The translations under genes were made by a program, and so were the position numbers. DNA of 33,318 nt from Proteobacteria bacterium ST_bin16 (GTDB lineage: Bacteria > Pseudomonadota > Gammaproteobacteria > Burkholderiales > Nitrosomonadaceae). Positions 28,301-33,318 of this stretch are shown here, one piece after another; the stretch's first letter is position 1; the number at the start of each line of letters is the position of its first letter. The DNA is taken from contig MSXT01000017.1 of assembly GCA_002083595.1 (NCBI GenBank), positions 678-33,995 of the forward strand. The letters run 5' to 3'. The notes under the pieces are model-generated. The model was given only the letters and a program-made list of their open reading frames with translations. It was not told where the DNA came from and ran no database searches.

Positions 28301-31194
28301 CGCAGTGTGCCTCCATCTTCTGTTCGATCGTTTTGCAGTACAACATAGGCGATCAACCTGGCACCCTGCGGACCCTCCTTGATCGCGGCAACAGCTTCCC
28401 GCACCGCCGCTAACCGCAACAATTGCGCTTCAATTTCGCCGAGTTCGATACGATAACCGCGAATCTTGATTTGATGATCCAGCCGCCCGAGGTATTCGAC
28501 TTGTCCGTCGCGCCGCCAGCGCGCCAAGTCGCCGGTGCGGTACAACCGCTCACCCTGTTGACCGAAAGGATCGGCGACAAAACGCTCGGCAGTCAAACCG
28601 GGACGATTCAGGTAGCCGCGCGCCAATCCGGTTCCCCCCAGATACAACTCCCCCGGTACACCGACCGGAAGCGGATTCATGTCGGCATCGACAATATAGG
28701 CGGTACGGTCGCCCACCGGCGAACCGATCGGCAAGTAACTCGATTCGAACCGGGTATCCGGCCAGGCTTTGAAAATGAGTGGCGTGATGACGGTTTCGGT
28801 CGGACCGTAACCGTTGATGATGCGCGGCGGCTGCAGGGTTTGCTGCACATATTCAAAAGCGCTGCGGCTCATGGCCTCACCACCCGCCGTATATGACCGG
28901 ATCGGCAAATTGCGCCCGGCGCTGCCGGTAAATTCGGCCAGCTGCTGCAAATAACCCGGAGTAAAACAAGCAATGGTGATACGGTGCCTGATGATTTCAT
29001 TGACAGTCCGGTCGGCGGCCCACAATTCGTTGTCTCGTGGCATCAGCGTCGCACCAAAAGCCAACGGCACCAGCCAGCGTTCGTGCGCACCGTCAAAATT
29101 GATCGATGCAAACTGAAGTTCACGATCTTCAGGCGTCATGCCATACATCTCGCCGATCGACTGCACATGCATCGCCAGCGGCCCGTGCGCCACCCCCACG
29201 CCCTTGGGTTTACCGGTAGAACCGGAGGTGTAGATGATATACGCCAGATACTCGGGATGCACCGTCACGTCCGGGTTATCGTTCGGATAATCCGTGACGG
29301 TTAACGTATCCAGCTCCAGGCAATGTTCTGGACAAGGTATTTTTGCCCTGACATGACTTTGCGTCAGCAACAGTTCAATACCGCTATCGGCGATCATGTG
29401 TTGCAACCGCTCCGCAGGATAATCCGGATCCAGCGGCACATACGCGCCGCCCGCCTTCAATACCGCCAGCAGCGCCACCACCATGTCGATCGAGCGTTCC
29501 AGCGCAATACCCACCCGGCTTTCCGGTTTGATACCCAGTGCGATCAAGTGATGCGCCAGCCGATTGGCGCGTTGGTTCAGTTGCGCATAACTCAGTTCAT
29601 TGTCCTGAAAAATCAGCGCCACCGCGTCCGGCTGATCCATTACACGCCGCTCGATCAGGCGATGCACCGGTTCGACTTCGGCATAACACCGTGCGTTGAC
29701 TCCCCAATCGTTGAGCTGCGTCCATTCCATTTCGCTCAGCACATTCACATCACCCAGGCATTGCAACGGATTGTCCGCCAATTGCCGCAGCAGATATAGA
29801 TAGTGTTCGCTCAGACGCTGTATCGTGTCCGCCTCGAACAGTTCCGCCGCATACGTGAACCGTGCGTCGATTTGGCCGTCCGGTTTCTCCACCGTATCCA
29901 ATACCAGTTCGAATTGCGCGCCGCGTTCACCCGGTTCGAATTCGCTCACCGTCAGTCCGGGCAGTTGATACAACGCGCGGTAGTCTTCGCGCAGGTGGTT
30001 GAACATCACCTGGAACAGCGGATTCTGGTGCAGGCTGCGTTCCGGTTGCAGTGCTTCAACCAGGTACTCGAACGGCAGATCCTGGTAAGTTTGCGCGCCA
30101 AATGCAGCGTCGCGGGTTTGATCGAGGATCGCCGCCAGTGTCATGCGGCTATCGATACGGTTGCATAGCACTTGCGTGTTGACGAACAGACCGACGATGT
30201 GTTCGGCTTCCGCGCGCTGCCGGTTGGCGACCGGCACACCGACGCGGATGTCGTTTTGTCCGCTGTAGCGGTACAACAGCATCTGAAAGCCGCATAGCAA
30301 TGCCATGAACAGCGTGACGCCGCGCTCTTGCGCCAAACGCCGTAGCCCGGCTGCCAGCGGTGCGGGCAATTGAAAGTTGTGCTGCGCGGCGCGATAGTTG
30401 TTGACCGGTAAGCGCGCATGATCCACCGGTAATTGCAGAATCTTGTGTGTATCGCCCAGTTGCGTGCGCCAATACGCCAATTGCCGTTCTTTTTCCCCGG
30501 CTTCGAGCCAGTTGCGCTGCCAGACCGCATAATCGGCATACTGCACCGGCAATGCCGGCAATTGCGGCGGCTCTCCCATCAGGCACGCCCGGTAGCACGC
30601 CGCCAGTTCGTCGATGATGATGCGATTGGACCAGGCGTCCGATATGATGTGATGCATCGCCACGATCAGATGGTGTTCCTGCGCGTCCAAACGGATCACC
30701 GCGACGCGCAGCAGTGGCCCCTGCGTCAAATCGAACGGGGTGGTGATGATTTGCTCGGCTTCCTGCACTGCGCGTTGCTGCCGCGAGTCGAGCTGCAGAT
30801 CGCTCAGATCGATCGTTTGCAGCGCAAAATCCCCTGCCGCTTCGATCACTTGCTGTGCTTGTCCGTGTGCGTTCACTCGGCACACCGTGCGCAGCGATTC
30901 ATGCCGCTGCACCAGTATCCGGAAGCTTGTCTGCAACGCAGCAACGTCCAGTTCGCCGCTCAAGCGCAACGCTGCGCTCAAGTGATACGCCGTGCTTTGC
31001 GGTTCCAGTTGCCACAAAAACCAGTGCCGTTGCTGCGCATAGGATAAGGGAATGGATTCCGCATTCAGTTGCCGGATGATCGGCAACTGGGAAAAGTCGA
31101 TACCGCGTTCGTTCAACGCATTGAGAAATATTTTTTGCTTATCAGCAGCGAGCGCTGCAAACCGCTCGGCGATCGCGTATTTATCCAGTTCCAA
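19303..31194 (-). CDS. Trimodular NRPS: C-A-PCP-E-C-A-PCP-C-A-PCP-TE
   Basis: 3963 aa, starting with TTG at 31194 directly after the upstream NRPS stop; GGAG (31204-31201) inside that gene is the probable ribosome-binding site. Module 2: C (about 45-485, HHIISDAWS), A (about 500-1000, code DGECYAGITK), PCP (Ser near 1045, GGDSI), E (about 1095-1535, HHTVIDGVSW and EGHGRE). Module 3: C of DCL look (about 1555-1990, LSPLQTGILFH, HHLLLDGWS), A (code DADDIVVVTK), PCP (GGDSI near 2558). Module 4: C (about 2625-3065, LSPTQEGMLFH, HHHILFDGWS), A (code DGEAYFGVTK), PCP near 3630, TE (about 3690-3950, GWSLGG near 3758, DHFGI near 3928). The A10 lysines are present in all three A domains. Modules 2 and 4 probably load hydroxyornithine, and module 2 residue becomes D. 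The terminal TE releases the peptide by hydrolysis or cyclisation. The N-terminal segment resembles starts of pyoverdine synthetases. Substrate calls are inference from hand-read codes. Confidence 0.93.
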   Translation of the reverse strand: MELDKYAIAERFAALAADKQKIFLNALNERGIDFSQLPIIRQLNAESIPLSYAQQRHWFLWQLEPQSTAYHLSAALRLSGELDVAALQTSFRILVQRHESLRTVCRVNAHGQAQQVIEAAGDFALQTIDLSDLQLDSRQQRAVQEAEQIITTPFDLTQGPLLRVAVIRLDAQEHHLIVAMHHIISDAWSNRIIIDELAACYRACLMGEPPQLPALPVQYADYAVWQRNWLEAGEKERQLAYWRTQLGDTHKILQLPVDHARLPVNNYRAAQHNFQLPAPLAAGLRRLAQERGVTLFMALLCGFQMLLYRYSGQNDIRVGVPVANRQRAEAEHIVGLFVNTQVLCNRIDSRMTLAAILDQTRDAAFGAQTYQDLPFEYLVEALQPERSLHQNPLFQVMFNHLREDYRALYQLPGLTVSEFEPGERGAQFELVLDTVEKPDGQIDARFTYAAELFEADTIQRLSEHYLYLLRQLADNPLQCLGDVNVLSEMEWTQLNDWGVNARCYAEVEPVHRLIERRVMDQPDAVALIFQDNELSYAQLNQRANRLAHHLIALGIKPESRVGIALERSIDMVVALLAVLKAGGAYVPLDPDYPAERLQHMIADSGIELLLTQSHVRAKIPCPEHCLELDTLTVTDYPNDNPDVTVHPEYLAYIIYTSGSTGKPKGVGVAHGPLAMHVQSIGEMYGMTPEDRELQFASINFDGAHERWLVPLAFGATLMPRDNELWAADRTVNEIIRHRITIACFTPGYLQQLAEFTGSAGRNLPIRSYTAGGEAMSRSAFEYVQQTLQPPRIINGYGPTETVITPLIFKAWPDTRFESSYLPIGSPVGDRTAYIVDADMNPLPVGVPGELYLGGTGLARGYLNRPGLTAERFVADPFGQQGERLYRTGDLARWRRDGQVEYLGRLDHQIKIRGYRIELGEIEAQLLRLAAVREAVAAIKEGPQGARLIAYVVLQNDRTEDGGTLRESLACVLPDYMLPSAIITLESLPLNANGKVDRDRLPQAEFARDKEYDAPQAGVETTLADIWAQVLGLPRVGRHDNFFEIGGDSILSLQIVTKVRRAGWKITPRQLFERQTVAALAPVTLPLEETAPVSTALSGSADNAAVIPLLPIQQDFFAQSIPVRSHWNQAVLLNCREKLQAGYLREALTAVLQQHRALRFCFYEDVKGEWQQMAGSGSEHDCLWIRQAAGQEQFLAICNAAQRSLNLQQGLLLRVVLIDWADDTQRLLLVIHHTVIDGVSWRIVVEDLETAYRQAARQQDIDLPAVTADYAVWSRRLIQYPLQHASEFDYWQSLKGISAALPCDFPHGANDAANRTSIAVTLDQQQTRALLKDAPSAYRTQVNDLLLTALAGAFCHECGQQGIVIDLEGHGREDLFPDIDLSHSVGWHTTVFPVVLSTDGDLPQRIKQTKEQLRQIPNKGIGYGLFKYHGSAEQRQIIAAPPQAQVVFNYLGQLDASFMADSLWQLADEPVGDLIDPGMPQTHELAINCHVSRGELCIDINFSSARYTHATMTAFGQRLLNELDAIITHCTSGVSTVTPADFPLVRISQDELNGLSVAAGRIEDLYPLSPLQTGILFHSVFQTDSHAYVNQLRADIAQLSVARFRVAWQTVVERHSILRTGFLPEGRVPLQWVAKTATLPFSEYDWRHRVFASQHDMDQALDTLAQSELMAGFRLDQPPLIKIALVHCSAQQLHMILTLHHLLLDGWSTSQLLGEVLRIYGGEKPSLPASRYRDFIAWLAGRDAVAAERYWKTLLQPVTEPTRLVSSNNMLHADSGFDEYTRVLDPGLVSAASQFAMRQRITLNTLMQAAWALVLKQRSGQAQVTFGVTVAGRPAELSGADQILGLFINTLPVVAAFRPEWTIGEWLHDLQLQNLASREHEHAALYEIQRWAGYQRAGLFDSILVFENYPVDATLQQHAPGGLTFSAVKVHETTHYPLTVSVLENDGLVLHFGYARAEFELQTVTGIAAKIEQLLGKLITDANLRLSELTLLSDAEWQQLRDWGVNAQRHDATQPVHRLIERQTALHPDATALVLGARELSYRELNAAANRLAHHLIALGIRPEQRVGIALDRSFEMIIALLATLKAGAAYVPLDPDYPRERLTHIAQDSAIALLLTHSGGRAKIAQAVTCPAVELDTLDLRTLPAHAPDVMLHPEHLAYIIYTSGSTGKPKGVGVAHHALAEHAQVAAFSYGLKRDDRILQFSTINFDAFIDQLFPALCSGAAVVLRDSQLWDVATFYRELHDKRITVADLTTAYWSVLLNQCEQLRHGRYSALRHINVGGESMPPESLEKWHTAGLDHIRLLNVYGPTEAVVTATAFDCSRYRQDGRQQWQPVAIGKPLPARRIYLLDDDLLPVGRDQIGELCIGGDLLARGYLEQAGLTAMRFVADPFDGNGGRLYRTGDLARWREDGQLEYLGRRDHQVKIRGYRVELGEIETHLLSLPQICQAVVLAQTAASGTRLAAYVALHPGETATSAEIRAALVAALPDYMIPAAFVMLDQLPLDANGKLDRKQLPQAEFAGTDGYEAAQGEIEVMLAGIWQEVLGVATVGRHDNFFELGGDSILSLQIVSKAQQDGWKITPRQLFEQQTVAALALMVETAAATGIAEAEVERARLDDYLDAATIASMGIGNDRIDDVYVLSPTQEGMLFHTLEAPGTGLYVNQISVTVDGLDADRMAHAWQHMIDRHAVLRTGFLWRSGLARPLQMVFRNAVAEVVQLDWQYKSDLQQRIAAYAEAELKQEFDFLRPPLARLCLIRTGEYRHQLIWTHHHILFDGWSHTLLIRDWLDDYYGKSLRQTGPDYGVYVRWLEKQPNQEAQQFWQTELGRLEGPTLLAQAARRTMPREGSADFALLYTRWDAEETGRLQDFAQRQHITLNTFVQAAWALLLQRYCGKETIVFGATVAGRPLGLARSDEMVGLFINTIPVPVQRRNDWTVAEYLRGLQETNVRLRDFEHTALANIQRWAGYSGQPLFDSIVVFENYPVDAALRESESSGLQFGALHSKGMTGYAMDLQVVARETLEIEYAYSCNDFSETFVENLRLHMESLMREMMADALRPVGELSWVSQPERARLLSLRGTGATSPQTKVYQPVHCLIERNARVQPDAIALLMGEQEMSYAQLNARANGLAHKLMQFGAAREMRIGVALERSLDVIVTFLAILKTGAAYVPLDIDYPVERLQFMIKDSGLSLLITQQAVLARHAFDSSVPQLVLDGIEWSFEHTANPAVAVHQQQLAYVIYTSGSTGVPKGVGVTHGPLSMHCQATAQIYEMHPGSCELLFMSFSFDGAHERWLTALTVGAGLAVRDQELWTAERTYDALRHYRITNAAFPPAYLGQIAEWASSRNDPPPVELYVFGGEAMPKASYDLIRQILQPDRLINGYGPTETVVTPLIWKTVATDSFDCAYAPIGHPVGERTVYVLDTDMQPVPFGIVGELYIGGYGLARGYLGRAGLTAERFVADPFDPAGGRLYRTGDLVRWLDDGNIEYVGRADDQVKIRGFRIELGEIEAHIRAEDGVADVAVVVHAGSSGAQLAAYILPENRAMKQSLLTRLKQTLTRQLPEYMVPSYWIAVDELPRMLSGKLDRKRLPEPEAAGDNYRAPSTSQARALAEIWQEVLGVERVGETDNFFALGGDSLSSLKVIARIRNQKQLNLNFKLRDLMQKPTIASLLGLDNPVASGLLLLNQAIDDPGKPPLFCIHAGLGTVFDYQPLARQLQGIRMVYGLPCRMLADPAHRDTSLRQMAQDYCAMIRAVQPEGPVHLAGWSLGGTLAALMAEIFEADGRSVAFLGLIDPYIPGVESPQVDDWRQDLADFVTVAALGAISDAVLPAVPSPSAEEHEIVQTVAMVLTSLFESTAGVCKASGYAAMGTDELAQVFLVARRLKMLSIQTTELRALRVNPMCWWASDREPDHQEALEQQTAPAEVHSIEIDTDHFGIIRAEVLLQSISAGLMQLTHNPNDSGLTTFAP
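29201..29988 (-). repeat. Intragenic near-identical tract, copy 1 (module 2, C tail to A3 motif)
   Basis: This stretch matches 32525-33318 at about 95% by hand count (roughly 39 substitutions and one 6-bp indel in 788 bp). On the coding strand it runs from the last third of the C domain through the A-domain N-terminus and stops at the A3 loop (SGSTGKPKG). After that point the two modules diverge sharply, then become about 90% similar again at 28441-28650 versus 31779-31990. It is probably a recent module duplication or gene conversion. Confidence 0.9.
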
Positions 31195-33318
31195 TCAATT
31201 CTCCAGCGTATTCAATAATTCCGCCATTTGACTCAATACTCCCGGTTCATCGGTGTTTTTGCATAGCTCGGCCTGTACTGCGGAAGCCATGTCTTTCAAT
31301 ACCGGATGTTCAAACAACAAGCGCAAAGGAAGCGAAACTGGGTGTTTGGATTGCATTCGTTGCTGCACCTGCAGAATCAGCAACGAATGCCCACCCAGTC
31401 TGAAAAAATGATCATTCCTGCCGGCTTGGCCGATGCCCAGCACTTCCTGCCAGATTCCAGCCAGCAGTTGCTCGATTTCACCCTGCGGCGGCTCATAGTC
31501 ATCAACATTGGTAAATTCCGCTGCCGGCAGGCGATTGCGGTCGATTTTGCCGTTGGCGCTCAGCGGCAGGCGATCCAGAGTCACGACTGCCGATGGCAGC
31601 ATGTAGTCGGGTAAAGTCTTGCGCAGCGCTTCGTTTAGCAGCACAACATCCACCGTTTTGCCCGCGTGCAGTGAAATATACGCCACCAGCCTGGCATCTT
31701 GACCGGTTGCATGCACAGTTACCACCGCTTCGCGGATTTCCGGTTGTTGCAGTAACTGCGCTTCGATTTCACCGAGCTCAATACGAAAACCCCGAATCTT
31801 GACTTGATGATCCAGCCGCCCGAGGTATTCGATTTGACCATCGCGTCGCCAGCGCGCCAAGTCGCCAGTGCGGTACAACCGCTCGCCCCGATGACCGAAC
31901 GGATCGGCGACAAAACGCTCAGCTGTCAAACCGGGGCGATTCAGGTAGCCGCGCGCCAATCCAGCGCCGCCCAGATACAATTCTCCGGCGACACCTGATG
32001 GCACCGGATTGAGATCGCTGTCCAGTATGTAGGTTTGCGTGGCGCTGATCGGCCGTCCGATTGGAATATTGCTCGACGATTCGAGGTGGCAAACCCAGTG
32101 CGTCACGTCGATCGCCGCTTCGGTCGGGCCGTAAAGATTGTGCAGCTTGACCGTCGGCAACCGGTCGAACACCGCTTGCTGCATCTCCGGTTGCAGTGCT
32201 TCACCGCTGCAAATGATGTGCTTAAGATTGGTACAAGTGGCGGCCTGGGTATTAGCCATGAAGGCGCGCAACATCGATGGTACGAAATGCAGCAGTGTCA
32301 CATGGTGCTGCCGGATCAGTCCGATCAATCGTTCAGCGTCCCGATGATCGCCCGGATTGGCGATCATCAATCGCGCACCATACATCAACGGCCAAAAAAA
32401 CTCCCATACCGACACGTCGAAACTAAACGGTGTCTTTTGTAAAACCGTATCCCTAGTACCAATCGGAAAGGCTTCCTGCATCCACACCAGGCGATTATGC
32501 AGCGCACCATGACGATTCATCGCACCCTTGGGTTTACCGGTGGAACCGGAGGTGTAGATGATATACGCCAGATGCTCGGGATGCAGCGTCACGTCCGGGT
32601 TATCGTTCGGATAATCCGTGACGGTTAACGTATCCAGCTCCAGCACCAGGCAATGTTCTGGACAAGGTATTTTTGCCCTGACATGACTTTGCGTCAGCAA
32701 CAGTTCAGTACCGCTGTCGGCGATCATGTGCTGCAACCGCTCCGCAGGATAATCCGGATCCAGCGGCACATATGCGCCGCCCGCCTTCAATACCGCCAGT
32801 AACGCCACCACCATGTCGATCGAACGCTCCAGCGCAATACCCACTCGGCTTTCCGGTTTGATACTCAGTGCGATCAAGTGATGCGCCAGTTGATTGGCAC
32901 GCTGATTCAGTTTCACATAACTCAGTTCGGTGTCCTGAAAGATCAGTGCCACCGCGTCCGGCTGATCCATTACACGCTGCTCGATCAGGCGTTGCACCGG
33001 TTCGACATCGGCATAATGCCGTGCATTGACTCCCCAATCGTTGAGCTGCGTCCATTCCATTTCGCTCAGCACATTCACATCACCCAGGCATTGCAGCGGA
33101 TTGTCCGTCAGTTGCCGCAGCAGATATAGATAGTGTTCGCTCAACCGCTGTATCGTGTCCGTCTCGAACAGTTCCGCCGCGTACGTGAACCGTGCGTCGA
33201 TTTGGCCGTCCGGTTTCTCCACCGTATCCAATACCAGTTCGAATTGCGCGCCGCGTTCACCCGGCTCGAATTCGCTCACCGTCAGTCCGGGCAGTCGATA
33301 CAACGCGCGGTAGTCTTC
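31195..33318 (-). CDS. NRPS, 3' part: end of C domain, serine-type A domain, PCP (5' end outside window)
   Basis: The frame is open to the right edge, so the gene starts outside. What is visible is the last part of a C domain (EDYRALYRLPGLTVSEFEPG onward), a complete A domain and a PCP with LGGHSLLILQ. The A domain reads YTSGSTGKPKG, FSFDVSVWEFF, HFVPS, ICSGEA and LYGPTEAAID, giving the code DVWHISLIDK, essentially the known serine code (EntF is DVWHFSLVDK). The GGHS carrier, with no E domain after it, means L-Ser is handed on. The protein ends in a short acidic/helical tail (SQMAELLNTLEN) that may dock to the next protein, whose gene starts on the very next base. The C-domain tail and the N-terminal A half are nearly identical in DNA to the next module. 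Confidence 0.92.
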   Translation of the reverse strand, partial: EDYRALYRLPGLTVSEFEPGERGAQFELVLDTVEKPDGQIDARFTYAAELFETDTIQRLSEHYLYLLRQLTDNPLQCLGDVNVLSEMEWTQLNDWGVNARHYADVEPVQRLIEQRVMDQPDAVALIFQDTELSYVKLNQRANQLAHHLIALSIKPESRVGIALERSIDMVVALLAVLKAGGAYVPLDPDYPAERLQHMIADSGTELLLTQSHVRAKIPCPEHCLVLELDTLTVTDYPNDNPDVTLHPEHLAYIIYTSGSTGKPKGAMNRHGALHNRLVWMQEAFPIGTRDTVLQKTPFSFDVSVWEFFWPLMYGARLMIANPGDHRDAERLIGLIRQHHVTLLHFVPSMLRAFMANTQAATCTNLKHIICSGEALQPEMQQAVFDRLPTVKLHNLYGPTEAAIDVTHWVCHLESSSNIPIGRPISATQTYILDSDLNPVPSGVAGELYLGGAGLARGYLNRPGLTAERFVADPFGHRGERLYRTGDLARWRRDGQIEYLGRLDHQVKIRGFRIELGEIEAQLLQQPEIREAVVTVHATGQDARLVAYISLHAGKTVDVVLLNEALRKTLPDYMLPSAVVTLDRLPLSANGKIDRNRLPAAEFTNVDDYEPPQGEIEQLLAGIWQEVLGIGQAGRNDHFFRLGGHSLLILQVQQRMQSKHPVSLPLRLLFEHPVLKDMASAVQAELCKNTDEPGVLSQMAELLNTLEN
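32525..33318 (-). repeat. Intragenic near-identical tract, copy 2 (module 1), continuing past window edge
   Basis: This is the partner of 29201-29988. It differs by a 6-bp insertion adding two residues (CLVLELDT instead of CLELDT) and scattered, mostly synonymous changes. Identity is still high at the right edge, so the true repeat is longer than can be seen here. Confidence 0.9.

Noticed and set aside
19500..31100. Many long open frames on the plus strand across the NRPS genes (for example 22864-23691 and 30433-31047)
   Set aside because: They are antisense to clear C, A, PCP, E and TE domains, have no recognisable domains or ribosome-binding sites, and come from the codon bias of the real genes.
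19303..33318. Assignment of the product as ornibactin, malleobactin or a pyoverdine
   Set aside because: The module order and the module-3 code do not match what I know of these, and the start of the assembly line is outside the window.
1..33318. CRISPR arrays, tRNA or rRNA genes
   Set aside because: I saw no regularly spaced repeats and no sequence that looks like a tRNA or rRNA; apart from the gaps noted, the window is filled with protein genes.

Overview
This window reads as most of a hydroxamate-siderophore locus from a Gram-negative, probably beta-proteobacterial, chromosome. Lipoprotein signals, a TonB-dependent receptor, a tripartite RND pump and a PvdE-type exporter all point to a Gram-negative host. 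The style of the IS481-like remnant and of a short GCTGATTAA-ended repeat reminds me of Nitrosomonadaceae, but that placement is recollection, not proof.

Layout. A broken IS481-type transposase sits at the left edge (1-273). From 411 to 15802 one tightly packed minus-strand block runs, in transcription order: IucB-like N-acyltransferase, PvdA-like ornithine/lysine N-hydroxylase, TonB-dependent siderophore receptor, alpha/beta esterase, outer-membrane factor, membrane-fusion protein, RND permease, fatty-acyl ligase and a penicillin-acylase-family (PvdQ-like) lipoprotein. The largest gap between these genes is about 50 bp, and two junctions are 4-bp ATGA overlaps. On the plus strand a PvdE-like ABC exporter and a PepSY iron-reductase-like membrane protein (16076-19004) diverge from that block. 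A roughly 300-bp convergent gap holding a small MITE-like element follows. The rest of the window (19303 to the right edge) is two minus-strand NRPS genes that abut exactly (TGA then TTG).

Assembly line visible, in biosynthetic order: ...C(partial)-A(Ser)-PCP | C-A-PCP-E-C-A-PCP-C-A-PCP-TE. The first A domain has a clean serine code (DVWHISLIDK). Modules 2 and 4 share a DGE-type code (DGECYAGITK, DGEAYFGVTK), which I infer to be hydroxyornithine because the same locus encodes the hydroxylase and the acyltransferase. Module 3 has an unfamiliar code (DADDIVVVTK). The start of the assembly line lies beyond the right edge.

How the parts fit together: the hydroxylase and acyltransferase make the hydroxamate side chain, the NRPS builds the peptide, and the PvdE-like exporter would carry a precursor to the periplasm. 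There the lipoprotein acylase could remove a fatty acyl group installed through the co-encoded ligase. The RND-MFP-OMF pump may secrete the product, the TonB receptor would take back the ferric form, and the PepSY protein and esterase may help release iron.

The most notable regulatory observation is in the divergent promoter region. Both directions carry the same TAAAT-N16-CGTC arrangement, with the same last bases (CATTCGTC), 33-49 bp before their start codons. This matches iron-starvation sigma factor (PvdS/OrbS-type) promoters, although no sigma gene is in the window. The most notable evolutionary observation is an approximately 95% identical 790-bp tract shared by two adjacent NRPS modules that ends at the A3 core motif. 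It leaves only the substrate-specifying part of the A domain different, as expected for an A-core exchange.
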